A stretch of 64,000 nt of DNA from JBKEDC01 sp047975205 (GTDB lineage: Bacteria; Bacteroidota; Bacteroidia; Bacteroidales; Prolixibacteraceae). A model generated the notes under the pieces. The model made no database searches, was not told where the DNA came from, and saw nothing but the letters and a program-made list of their open reading frames with translations. The translations under genes were made by a program, and so were the position numbers. This document shows positions 35,137-44,243 of the stretch, one piece after another (within the stretch, counting starts at the first letter, position 1; the number at the start of each line of letters is the position of its first letter). The stretch is from the NCBI GenBank assembly GCA_047975205.1, contig JBKEDC010000021.1, positions 11,951 through 75,950 on the forward strand, in the 5' to 3' direction.

Positions 35137-37197
35137 CTATTCTATTGCCGAAGATCCTGATTCTGTCGACCAATAAGGATTTTGGTATATTGGAGAATCT
35201 GCAACTCCTCCCGTTACTTGAAATTCTTGGAAATTAACCGGTTCCAGATAGTGGGCATACATCCATGTCAATCCATTAAATCCGGCTTGTCCGCTGTATC
35301 TTTCATGAGGACGCAGATATTCGCTTGTTGATTCCGGAGAAACATTAGCATCACTTGTGCCATCAGCTAATAATGGGTCATTACTATGCTCGCCACCTGT
35401 TCCTAAAGTATAATCCCAATTTTCCATTGGTGTATTCCACAAGTGAATACCTTCGGTATGATAAGGAGTTACTTTTAACTGATCCATAGCTCTCCAACGA
35501 CATAAATCCATATATCGCAAACCTTCAGCCATAAACTCACAACGGCGTTCCCTGCGGATATTGTATAGCGTAGGGTCAATCAATACACCTGCAGTATATG
35601 CTCCCCAGTCATTTTTAGCCTCTTCGGTCATGTCAGTAGCTGCAATAGTAGCATCAATGTCTTCGCTAACACCGGCTCTTCTACGAAGTGCTTGCCAGTA
35701 TGTGCGGGCATCAGCATCTAACGTTCCCTTTAGTTCATAGCTTGCTTCCATATAGTTAAGCAAAGCCTCAGCCGATCTAAAAGAAATAGCAGCAGTGTAT
35801 CCTCCACCGTTGTTATATTGCAATTTATCATAAGAGCCTCCTTTTCTCAATGCGTATCCTGTGGAATATCCTCGATCAGAATCGCCAACTGTTAATTGAG
35901 GAATAGGCTCTGTAATCACCGCATCAGAACCTTCTGATGAATCTAAGTTATACAGCACATTTTTTTGTCCGGGTTCTTTAAGGAATATGCTCAATCGAGG
36001 GTCTCTATTGATACGAACGGCAGCAATGGTAGTATCTCCATGGTAGTATCCGTCGCCATATGCACAAGTTCCGTGCGTATATATCGGAGTTCCATCTTTC
36101 ATTAGAAAGCTATTCACTAAACCTTTAGTAACACCAACTCGATAGTTTCCTCTACTAGCCATGAGGTTCACATTATGTGTAGAAATCGATCTGGCATATT
36201 GTCTCCACAACATTACTTCGCTGTAGCCCGATAAATCTTCGGAAGCAAACATTTCGTGAAACGGATTTGCTGCATCGCTTGCCGATTGCTGAACTTCTCC
36301 GGTATTCTCGGTTAATGAACCGGCGTATTTATCAGCTACTTGTTTTGAAGCATCTATTGCCTGATTTAAGAAATATTCAATCTCAGCATCAATGCTTCCA
36401 CTAGGGTATTCATAATCTGCATTATAATCTTTAGTAGCTCCCGGCCAACCGTCGCCTTTAGGAACAAAAGGAGTTCCTTTAAAATTCTTCAACCATGTTC
36501 CTTCAAATAGAGCTACTCTCGACTTCAATAGCAAGGCTACATCTTTATTCACGCGTGTGGTCGGCATATCTACTGCCGACATATAATAGATGGCACTATC
36601 TAAGTCGGTAATAATAAACCTTGCTACCTCATTACAAGGTTTGCGTTTACTTGCCTCAATCAATTCATCTCTATCGTCAACCATAGGCTTCTTAACAATA
36701 GGATAATCGCCAAACTCTTGTAGTCGGGCAAAATATCGATATGCTCTTAGGAAATACATTTCACCGATATAGTGCTGTATCTCACTTAAATCTCCGGTAA
36801 TCGTATTTTGAGAACCCTCCGGGTCATCTCCGTAATTTTTGAATACATTTTCTAAGAAAAAGTTCATGTAATAAATGCGATTAAACGACCAGTTGCCACC
36901 CGAAGAAGGAACTAAATACCTATCAGTAGTATATTTATCATCTGCCGTAACGCCTATTTGATTATCGGTTCCACTATCCCAACCATACATGCCATAATTC
37001 CATTGGCTGTCGTGTGATGGTAGAATTTGAGGGTACAAGTCATTTAAATTAGCTTCTAATTGCGACGCTTCTTTAAAATAATGTTCGGGCGATATCTCCG
37101 ATATCGGTTCTCTGTTTAGAAAATTGCTACAAGATGCCATACTACCTAGCAATACGGTTATTAGCAATAGCTTTAATGTTGTTATATTGAGTTTCAT
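35137..37197 (-). CDS. SusD/RagB-family nutrient-binding lipoprotein
   Basis: A 686-residue surface lipoprotein of the SusD/RagB family, the lid that binds glycan over its SusC partner in the outer membrane. The lipoprotein signal ends at GSMASC with SNFLNREP next, the usual start of SusD. The N-terminal TPR helices (YFKEASQLEANLNDLYPQ, YIGEMYFLRAYRYFARLQEFGDYPI) and the C-terminal RagB/SusD domain (LRRRAGVS, RRERRCEFMAEGLRYMDLCRWR) are in place. It is at the upper end of the family's length. It follows its SusC by 18 bases and is the last gene of the GH16-SusC-SusD unit. Confidence 0.95.
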   Translation of the reverse strand: MKLNITTLKLLLITVLLGSMASCSNFLNREPISEISPEHYFKEASQLEANLNDLYPQILPSHDSQWNYGMYGWDSGTDNQIGVTADDKYTTDRYLVPSSGGNWSFNRIYYMNFFLENVFKNYGDDPEGSQNTITGDLSEIQHYIGEMYFLRAYRYFARLQEFGDYPIVKKPMVDDRDELIEASKRKPCNEVARFIITDLDSAIYYMSAVDMPTTRVNKDVALLLKSRVALFEGTWLKNFKGTPFVPKGDGWPGATKDYNADYEYPSGSIDAEIEYFLNQAIDASKQVADKYAGSLTENTGEVQQSASDAANPFHEMFASEDLSGYSEVMLWRQYARSISTHNVNLMASRGNYRVGVTKGLVNSFLMKDGTPIYTHGTCAYGDGYYHGDTTIAAVRINRDPRLSIFLKEPGQKNVLYNLDSSEGSDAVITEPIPQLTVGDSDRGYSTGYALRKGGSYDKLQYNNGGGYTAAISFRSAEALLNYMEASYELKGTLDADARTYWQALRRRAGVSEDIDATIAATDMTEEAKNDWGAYTAGVLIDPTLYNIRRERRCEFMAEGLRYMDLCRWRAMDQLKVTPYHTEGIHLWNTPMENWDYTLGTGGEHSNDPLLADGTSDANVSPESTSEYLRPHERYSGQAGFNGLTWMYAHYLEPVNFQEFQVTGGVADSPIYQNPYWSTESGSSAIE

Positions 37198-37215
37198 TTT
37201 TTTATTCCTTGTTGA

Positions 37216-40200
37216 TTAAAACGTTACGTTAAGCCCCATTGACCATGTGCGACTAAGAGGATAGTGGTTGCTTAGTGTTTCCGGATCGTATAGCTTAGAA
37301 AGCTTGGTACCTGTCCAAAGATTTTCACCTGAAACATACAATCGTAGTTTACTGATTCCAACACGCTCCATCATGGAAGAAGGGAAGGTATATCCGAATT
37401 GCAAATTTTTCAAACGAATATACGAAGCATGCTGAAGGTAACGCGTTTGTGTTTGTTGGTTTTTATTGGTATCGAAAATAGGACGAGGATAGTATGAATC
37501 TGTATTTGCATCTATCATATGTCCGTTCAAACCAACAAGATCTTCTCTAAAGTAATCATTGTGTTCGGCAAGCCCGGTCGACCACCATTGGCTTCCATAT
37601 ACTCCCCAAAACATGTTATCAGACAACCAAACATCTCGTTTCATGGTACCTTGGAAAAAAGCCCTGATATCAAAACCTTTCCAACTTGCATTTAAATCTA
37701 AACCGAATTGGTAACGCGGTGTATCATTACCTATAATTTTCATGTCACCCGGATTCTGAACAGTTTCTTCTCCTTTGGTTATACCCGGATTTCCGTCTAA
37801 ATCAGCATACATAATATCACCAGCTCCCCATTCACTACCTAGAGCACTTTGTCCGCCCACAGCTTCCAAGTGTTTATTCATTTCATCTTGCGTTTTAGCA
37901 ATACCTACGGTTTCATATCCCCATATATCGCCAATCTTTCCACCTTCATAGTAGTTTGAAATAGAGTTAGTAGGGTTTCCCGGATAACGAGTAATAGTGG
38001 TTTGCGCATCTGACAGCATAAAACTCACACCATAGCTAATTCCATTCTTCAACTCATCATTCCAATGAGCTGAAAGTTCCCAACCGCTTGTTTTAAGGTC
38101 GGTATTATTCGTATTGGGTTGTGCAATTCCCAAAATAGATGGCAATTGAGGTGCAGGACCTACCATATTGTTAGTACTACGAGTATATACATCTAGCGAC
38201 CCGGTGAATCTGTTGTCAAATGCTCCCCAATCTAAACCAATGTTCCAACTGCTGACAGTTTCCCATGTTAGTGTGTTACTCACCAATGCATTTACCCACG
38301 AAGTATTTGTTTTTCCTCCGTCTTGCAGCCAAGTACCGTAATTAGAGTTTACGGTCATGGTGCGATAAGTAGGATACCATGAACTTGTATTCTGATTTCC
38401 TAACTGACCATAAGAAGCACGCAACTTAAGCGTACCTACTTTATCACTCAAAGATTCCCAAAATTCCTCTCTAGCTATGTTCCAACCTAAAGATACTGAT
38501 GGAAAGAATCCCCAGCGATCTCCTTCTCTAAATCGAGAAGATCCGTCGTATCTCATGTTTACCTCAGCAAGATATTTTCCGTCATAATTGTAATTAATAC
38601 GACCAAAGAAACCGGCTGTTGCCCATTGTCCTTCATTACCCGACACTTCCGGGTTCAATAAGTTTCCTGCTCCGTCTAGGCCATCAGTCAAATCAATCTG
38701 ATCCATATCTTCAATTAACAGGCCATAGGCTTTTGCACTCATGAAGGTTCTGTCGAATAATTCGGATTGGAAACCGCCCATAAGTTTAAAGTTATGCTTA
38801 TCGTTTAATGTGAAGGTGTAATTTGAATAGATGTTTATATTCGTGTAATTATCTTTTTGATCATCCTGATATATACTTGATGTTCCATTGGTATCTACAA
38901 TGTTTCCGGCAACATCATGATTATAGGTAGGAAGACTCGTTTCTTTTACATTCTGATTACTCGTGCTATAGTTGAACTCAATGTGCGTATCCCAATTTGT
39001 CATAGGCTTAATAACCAATGCTCCTTGATAATACATTTGATCGGTTATTACATTTCTGTTTCCTCCTTCGGCTAGAGACATAGCCGGAGTTTGGGCGTTG
39101 CTATTGTGGAAATAACCATTTTCATCATATATTGGTAAGTTTGGCCATGTTTGACGACCTACTTTCTCATAGAAGCTCCCCTCATTGTAAGAGGTTGGAC
39201 GCCAATTATCTGTACGAATAAATCGGGTGCTAAAGTTGAAATCTAACCAAGAGGCTAGTTCTGTGTTGATTTTAGCAGAAATATTATATCTGTCTAAGCC
39301 ATCATCGCCAAAGTTCAACAGTCCGTTTTGATTTAAGAATCCCAAAGATGCATAATAAGAGGTTTTTTCGGTTCCTCCGTTAATGCTCACATTGTGTTCT
39401 TGTGAAAAAGAGTTTTCTTTATACAACTCTCCATACCAATCGGTATTGGCATAAGCGGTTGTAAAGGGGTCGCCGGCAGGTTTACCCCAAAGATTACCAT
39501 CGGTAGGAAGCCCTCCGGTTGAAGTACCTCCTGCGGCTTGAAAATCTAGCATTTGTTGCATAACCGAAGCTGAGAAAACAGCCCCTTGTCCGGCATTAGA
39601 TGCCGCTTGATTGAAATAGTTGGCGAAAGTATATGAATCCATTTGCTTGGGTAAGTTAATCGGACTAGACAAGCGGAAGCTGTTATTGTAGTTCACTCGT
39701 GTCTTTCCTTTTTTTCCCCTTTTGGTTGTCACCAAAATAACGCCAAATGGAGCTCTTGAACCATATATAGACGATGCGGCAGCATCTTTTAGTACCGATA
39801 TATTATCAATATCTTCCGGATTAATTGTATTTAAATCACCTTCCATTCCGTCAATTAAGATAAGCGGGCTGGCACTCGACCCTTCGCCAATCGTTCCTTC
39901 TCCCCGAATGGAAATACTCATACTTTTATCTAATGCTCCGTCAGAGGTTGACAATTGCAACCCGGGCACCATACCTTGCAAAGCTTGCGTAGCGTTTGTA
40001 ACCGGACGAGATTGGATGTCTTTTGCTGTTGCAATACCGACAGAACCCGTCAGATTGACTTTTTTCTGAGTACCGAAACCAACAGCCACAACTTCATCAA
40101 GCCCGATATTTTCAGCTTTCATTTGAATATCAATCGTTGGATGACCATTCACCGGTACATCCTGAGGGGTCATACCTATGAATGAAAAATGGAGCACTGC

Positions 40201-40494
40201 ACCGGCAGGCACATTACCCAACGAATAATTTCCGTCAATATCAGTTACTGCACCATTAGTTGTGCCTTTAACTACAACAGTTACACCGGGCAGAGGAATT
40301 TTCTTTTCATCAACTACCTTACCTTTGATAACTTTACCCTGTTGAGCTAAAGCATCGGATACATTTTCTCCATTGCCGTTAGCTACAGCTTCTTGCGAAA
40401 CTCCTATGCAACATGCAATTAATAGGAACATCGAAACAATCACCTTCTGCATACGTTCCCAAAGAGCGTATTTCTGCGTTATTTTATCTTTCAT
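37216..40494 (-). CDS. SusC/RagA-family TonB-dependent glycan transporter
   Basis: A 1092-residue TonB-dependent outer-membrane transporter that imports oligosaccharides together with SusD. After the signal peptide comes a carboxypeptidase-D-like regulatory domain (IKGKVVDEKKIPLPGVTVVV, residues about 55-135), the TonB-box-like region (LDEVVAVGFGTQKK), a plug (LILIDGMEGDLNTINPEDID, SVLKDAAASSIYGSRA, GVILVTTKRG) and a 22-strand barrel to the end (TWSMGLNVTF). There is no STN domain, so control through an anti-sigma partner is unlikely. It starts 10 bases after the GH16 stop and pairs with the SusD at 35137. Confidence 0.96.
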   Translation of the reverse strand: MKDKITQKYALWERMQKVIVSMFLLIACCIGVSQEAVANGNGENVSDALAQQGKVIKGKVVDEKKIPLPGVTVVVKGTTNGAVTDIDGNYSLGNVPAGAVLHFSFIGMTPQDVPVNGHPTIDIQMKAENIGLDEVVAVGFGTQKKVNLTGSVGIATAKDIQSRPVTNATQALQGMVPGLQLSTSDGALDKSMSISIRGEGTIGEGSSASPLILIDGMEGDLNTINPEDIDNISVLKDAAASSIYGSRAPFGVILVTTKRGKKGKTRVNYNNSFRLSSPINLPKQMDSYTFANYFNQAASNAGQGAVFSASVMQQMLDFQAAGGTSTGGLPTDGNLWGKPAGDPFTTAYANTDWYGELYKENSFSQEHNVSINGGTEKTSYYASLGFLNQNGLLNFGDDGLDRYNISAKINTELASWLDFNFSTRFIRTDNWRPTSYNEGSFYEKVGRQTWPNLPIYDENGYFHNSNAQTPAMSLAEGGNRNVITDQMYYQGALVIKPMTNWDTHIEFNYSTSNQNVKETSLPTYNHDVAGNIVDTNGTSSIYQDDQKDNYTNINIYSNYTFTLNDKHNFKLMGGFQSELFDRTFMSAKAYGLLIEDMDQIDLTDGLDGAGNLLNPEVSGNEGQWATAGFFGRINYNYDGKYLAEVNMRYDGSSRFREGDRWGFFPSVSLGWNIAREEFWESLSDKVGTLKLRASYGQLGNQNTSSWYPTYRTMTVNSNYGTWLQDGGKTNTSWVNALVSNTLTWETVSSWNIGLDWGAFDNRFTGSLDVYTRSTNNMVGPAPQLPSILGIAQPNTNNTDLKTSGWELSAHWNDELKNGISYGVSFMLSDAQTTITRYPGNPTNSISNYYEGGKIGDIWGYETVGIAKTQDEMNKHLEAVGGQSALGSEWGAGDIMYADLDGNPGITKGEETVQNPGDMKIIGNDTPRYQFGLDLNASWKGFDIRAFFQGTMKRDVWLSDNMFWGVYGSQWWSTGLAEHNDYFREDLVGLNGHMIDANTDSYYPRPIFDTNKNQQTQTRYLQHASYIRLKNLQFGYTFPSSMMERVGISKLRLYVSGENLWTGTKLSKLYDPETLSNHYPLSRTWSMGLNVTF

Positions 40495-40504
40495 GAATCA
40501 TATA

Positions 40505-41386
40505 TTAATTAACTACTTTTTTATAAACTCGCACATAATCTATTTCATACTTCATGGGAAATGCACTTTCATCGGGAGTACCTCCATTAGACCCCACTGC
40601 CAGGTTCAACAGGAAGTAAAATTTCTGATTATCAGTAAAAGGGTTTCTGCCATCGGCATTTTTCGTTTCGTTTAGGTTTATATTGTTTAGTAGTTCTCCG
40701 TCTAGGTAAATACATACATGGTCTGTTGTCCAATCCATCGCCCACACATGAAATTTACTTGCCCAATCAGGATCTTTTGTTATGAAATGAGCATAAGGCG
40801 TTTTTACGCTGTTCCATGCCGGCGTATATGGTCTAGATGTTCCCCACGCTGCATTTGCCAATACGTGTGGCTTATCATTTATTCTATAAAACTCCATAAT
40901 ATCTATTTCGCCGTTATCAGGCCATTCCCCCTCAGTTCCCAAAAGCCAAATAGCTGGCCATGAACCTGAACTTGTATTTATTCGGGCTTTTACTTCATAA
41001 TATCCTCCTGCCGACCATTCTTGTAATCCTTGGGTAATTAAACATGAAGAGGTGTAATCAATATATTCCCTTGACTTTCGCCATTCATCGCTCCCTTGTT
41101 TATAGTCCGGGTTTTTGATCCCATGCTCTTTTCTAGCCTCTATAATCAGCATACCGTTTTTACAATAAGCATTATCCGATTGATACCATTGCAATTCATT
41201 GTTCCTGACAAATCCATTTTCATATGTCCAATCATTAGGGTCAGGCAGTCCGTCTTTATTAAACTCGTCATTCCACACCAATCTAAAACCTGCCTTCGTG
41301 GTATTTTCTTCCGCAGATTGGGCATGAACGATGCCACACAACAGCAACAAAGCTCCCAAACAATAAACTCTTCGATGTATCTTCAT
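40505..41386 (-). CDS. GH16 endo-beta-glycanase (beta-1,3-galactanase or beta-1,3-glucanase type)
   Basis: A 293-residue GH16 enzyme with a signal peptide (LGALLLLCGIVHAQ). The catalytic motif GEIDIMEF gives the nucleophile Glu160, helper Asp162 and acid/base Glu165. The sandwich strands SWPAIWLLG, ANAAWGT, FHVWAMDWTTDHVCIYLDGELLN and FYFLLNLAVGSNGG are typical. The sequence around WGTSRPYTPAWNS and the closing AFPMKYEIDYVRVYKK reminds me of GH16 endo-beta-1,3-galactanases from arabinogalactan loci, but laminarinase activity cannot be excluded. It is placed first in the transcription unit, ahead of SusC and SusD, and is probably an outer-membrane or periplasmic enzyme that makes the oligosaccharides for that pair. 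Confidence 0.9.
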   Translation of the reverse strand: MKIHRRVYCLGALLLLCGIVHAQSAEENTTKAGFRLVWNDEFNKDGLPDPNDWTYENGFVRNNELQWYQSDNAYCKNGMLIIEARKEHGIKNPDYKQGSDEWRKSREYIDYTSSCLITQGLQEWSAGGYYEVKARINTSSGSWPAIWLLGTEGEWPDNGEIDIMEFYRINDKPHVLANAAWGTSRPYTPAWNSVKTPYAHFITKDPDWASKFHVWAMDWTTDHVCIYLDGELLNNINLNETKNADGRNPFTDNQKFYFLLNLAVGSNGGTPDESAFPMKYEIDYVRVYKKVVN

Positions 41387-41445
41387 TTCTTTTTTATGTA
41401 AAAAGTAAACTAACGTTAGCGTAAATTATAAAAAAAGTAACGTCA

Positions 41446-41548
41446 CAAATTTAAGTTGACATTATGCTTGGCAATAGAACAATTCACTGATTTTACGTAA
41501 AGTTTTCACTTTAGTTTTAACTTATTCGACATATTATTGCAATTATTC
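41446..41548 (-). promoter_or_regulatory. Promoter and phased half-sites of the GH16-SusC-SusD operon (site C)
   Basis: On the - strand: TAAATTTG (41453-41446) as -7 box and ATTG (41475-41472) at -33, 18 bases apart. In + strand text the half-sites are AAGTTTTC (41500-41507), ACTTATTC (41520-41527) and AATTATTC (41541-41548), spaced 20 and 21. The nearest begins 47 bp from the -7 box, as in sites A and B. The leader is about 55 bases. The rest of the 349-base gap holds only the terminator of the preceding unit. Confidence 0.5.
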
Positions 41549-41682
41549 ATCATACTATAATAACTATTACTAGTTACTATAAATTTAATATTATTTGAAT
41601 AAGCTTAATATCTTAGTAGCAGGCGCATCACCAAATTAACAATAAAGAGAGATGCTAGTTTCCTCCTGTTTTTAAATACAAA

Positions 41683-41714
41683 AAAAGGATAAATCCGAGT
41701 GGATTTATCCTTTT
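41683..41714 (-). terminator. Terminator of the SusC-SusD-DUF operon
   Basis: A 14-bp perfect inverted repeat (41683-41696 and 41701-41714, loop GAGT), followed on the - strand by a U-run. It lies 21 bases past the stop of the last gene. Confidence 0.9.
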
Positions 41715-41735
41715 CATTTTATTCAATTCGATTTG

Positions 41736-42977
41736 TTATTCGTAGCCCATTAGTTTTGTCCATTGTATTTTTAACCAAGTTTGGTTTGATGAAAATTTAC
41801 ACACCCAACCTATGGAGATCTCTGTTTCTTCCGTTAAGGTAAAGGATAAGGTATTACTAATCTTTTTATCATCGCCAACCGATTGGAATGCGATAGCTTC
41901 CGAGGTCACTTTATTTACATCTGGCAATTCCGTTCCTGCAGATACTACACAGTATTTATAGGTTTCATCACTTCCATTATGTCCATTATCCGGCATATAA
42001 TACTCAAATCTATAATCTCCTGCCGGAAGTGTTGTTGTTTGATAAATTTTACCGTTAGGAATAGCCGGAAGATTATCCCAACCCGATTCGAAAGAAAGAA
42101 CTCCATTCCCATTCCAGCTTAAGGTCAGATTATCCCAACCTCCATATCCTACTCCATCAATAATAACATTCCTCACGTCATCAGAAACCGTCCATTTACT
42201 GGGAACAGCCCATCTGTCATCTTTCATTTCTACATATTCATAAGGGCTTGAAGGATTCACTAAATACTTATCTGTAATATCTTTCATGACTGAGATCTCC
42301 GTAAAATCAGTATAGAAAGTATCAATGCATGTAGTATCGGGCACATATAATGAACGATATTTCAGCAGTGCTCCGTCCTTATAATTATCTAAAACCAACG
42401 CATCACTAGAAGATGCATCTTGCCAAAATACTTCTTCTTCATTACTCGTGTTCGTGTAATAAACTTCCGTACCTATAATACCTTCTAAATAATCTGTTTC
42501 CGACCATTCTGCGGTAAGTGTACCATCTTCGTAAATAGGCTGATACATTAATCGATTTGATAGTGAGGCAATATAGCGTGTTCCATAAGATTGAGCTACT
42601 GCATATACCGGAACGGAAGTATTTCCTTCTTCGTCATAAGTATATAAAATAAAGTTCCATGTATTTTCTTCTAAACTATCAATAATCATACGCACGGTAT
42701 CCACTCCTTCTGAGCGATCAACATCCATAAGCATTGTATCTCGATAGTCATTCCAATAAGCCGCCACTTGGGTAATTTTAGGATCTGATATCAAAAGCCC
42801 TTGAATCATTACTCTTCGATTCCCGGAAAAAGTTTGTACAGAGTCTACCTTCCCGGTGTATGTAATTTCACCATCGGGAACAAAATTTCGATACTCATCC
42901 ATTTGCGTACATGCTATTCCGACAAAGGCTAAAGCCGCTATTGCAAAAATTCTTTTTTTAATATATCTAGTAATCAT
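41736..42977 (-). CDS. DUF4998-type surface lipoprotein, likely glycan-binding
   Basis: A 413-residue lipoprotein (signal ending FVGIACTQ). The N-terminal part (MDEYRNFVPDGEITYTGKVDSV, then GNRRVMIQGLLISDPKITQ) matches my memory of DUF4998 proteins. The C-terminal third (about 245-413) looks like a carbohydrate-binding-like beta-sandwich of the DUF5013 kind (GGWDNLTLSWNGNGVLSFE, LPAGDYRFEYYMPDNGHN). Proteins of this kind fill the SusE/SusF position after SusC-SusD and are thought to be surface glycan-binding proteins. No enzyme motif is seen. It is the last gene of its unit, 19 bases after the DUF5000-type gene. Confidence 0.75.
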   Translation of the reverse strand: MITRYIKKRIFAIAALAFVGIACTQMDEYRNFVPDGEITYTGKVDSVQTFSGNRRVMIQGLLISDPKITQVAAYWNDYRDTMLMDVDRSEGVDTVRMIIDSLEENTWNFILYTYDEEGNTSVPVYAVAQSYGTRYIASLSNRLMYQPIYEDGTLTAEWSETDYLEGIIGTEVYYTNTSNEEEVFWQDASSSDALVLDNYKDGALLKYRSLYVPDTTCIDTFYTDFTEISVMKDITDKYLVNPSSPYEYVEMKDDRWAVPSKWTVSDDVRNVIIDGVGYGGWDNLTLSWNGNGVLSFESGWDNLPAIPNGKIYQTTTLPAGDYRFEYYMPDNGHNGSDETYKYCVVSAGTELPDVNKVTSEAIAFQSVGDDKKISNTLSFTLTEETEISIGWVCKFSSNQTWLKIQWTKLMGYE

Positions 42978-42996
42978 ATCTACAACTTTTTACTGT

Positions 42997-44217
42997 TTAA
43001 CGTGGATCGCCATAAACTTGAACCTCTGCAACTCCGATATATTTAGTTCCCATCCAGTTCTCTATACAGCGAATTCTTATATACCTCATTTTACCGGCTT
43101 CAACATCACATTCCCAATCAAACCCTGCGTTCGCCGTGCTATAGTCCTCATCATTTTGCTCTCCATAAGGCAATCCCGATGGCTTCTCTTGTTCGCATTC
43201 TGCAAGTAAAGTCCAACCATCAAAACTACTATCGGTAACATCCGGTACTTCCGAGCGCCCCCAAATTTCAAACTTCCTCATGCACTCCATGTAGTAGTAC
43301 ATTCTGCCATTATAATACTCCGGATAGTCCCATATTTTCACACGACTTATTTTTGCTTGTTCTCCAATATCAAAGCAAAACGAATGATAATCATCATCAT
43401 ATTCCGGCAATGTTAAATAGCACGAAGGCCAACTCATAACATCTCCATCCCAAAGTTTAGCTAAACTTGTTGATGCATGGTGAGGCGCATCACCTGCCAT
43501 GGAAACACCACTATATTTATTTTTAGGAATTAATGTTTCATATAAAGGGTGAACGGTATCAAATATCGTGTCTGTATAGTTCAGATACCTATCGCGCACC
43601 GTGATAGCGTAGTTATAGGTAAGTGTGTCTAACCCTCTAACTGAACTTTTCACATCTGCAGCCGAAGTGTAAACGCTCAAATCACTATTCGCCACCCACG
43701 CTCCGTATTGGTCTTTTTCCATAACTTCAATAGCGATATCTGCCTCCGACTCATTTGAGGCAACTAAATTAAAACCGCCAAAACCATCAACTAAATCGAC
43801 CGTTTCAATTACTCCCCATATCGGACTCCTATCCGGATGAACAAGAACAGATACAGGTTCTGATCTTTGCTCACTCTTTGACACAGCATACAATTCAACC
43901 TCTTGTTCCGAGGAATCTCCAAATCCAACAACGGTTACATTATTATTGTATGCCGATGATTTTATTCGATTTTCTTCTCCTGTCCCCGGTAATATATAAA
44001 CTGCTTCTACATATGCCAAATCTTTACTGTTGGGCAACGTGTATGTTATTGTTGCTTCTCCCGGCTTATTCTCAACTACACAATTTGTTACCACTCCGGG
44101 TTTATCTCCAACCGGAGTAAGCGGCTTATTAAACACATCTTCTTCACATGACACAAACAATGTGAGAAACAGAGCTAATACTACTAATGTGTACCTGTTA
44201 ACTTTATTTTTTTTCAT
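42997..44217 (-). CDS. DUF4959/DUF5126/DUF5000-type surface lipoprotein, likely glycan-binding
   Basis: A lipoprotein of about 406 residues. I chose the ATG at 44217 since it gives a lipoprotein signal (NRYTLVVLALFLTLFVSCEE); an open frame reaches back to 44250, across the SusD stop. The order fits DUF4959 (PGVVTNCVVENKPGEATITY), DUF5126 (SPIWGVIETVDLVDGFGGFN) and DUF5000 with a discoidin-like fold (HHASTSLAKLWDGDVMSWPS, FCFDIGEQAKISRVKIWDYP, MRYIRIRCIENWMGTKYIGV). This set recurs downstream of SusC-SusD in Bacteroidota loci and is believed to bind glycan at the surface. It starts 26 bases after the SusD stop. Confidence 0.8.
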   Translation of the reverse strand: MKKNKVNRYTLVVLALFLTLFVSCEEDVFNKPLTPVGDKPGVVTNCVVENKPGEATITYTLPNSKDLAYVEAVYILPGTGEENRIKSSAYNNNVTVVGFGDSSEQEVELYAVSKSEQRSEPVSVLVHPDRSPIWGVIETVDLVDGFGGFNLVASNESEADIAIEVMEKDQYGAWVANSDLSVYTSAADVKSSVRGLDTLTYNYAITVRDRYLNYTDTIFDTVHPLYETLIPKNKYSGVSMAGDAPHHASTSLAKLWDGDVMSWPSCYLTLPEYDDDYHSFCFDIGEQAKISRVKIWDYPEYYNGRMYYYMECMRKFEIWGRSEVPDVTDSSFDGWTLLAECEQEKPSGLPYGEQNDEDYSTANAGFDWECDVEAGKMRYIRIRCIENWMGTKYIGVAEVQVYGDPR

Positions 44218-44243
44218 ATCAATCTTCTTTATCTGTTTAAACA

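Noticed and set aside
35046..35237. A 63-codon open frame on + across the SusD terminator
   Set aside because: It reads through both hairpins and into the antisense of SusD; there is no sign of a real gene.
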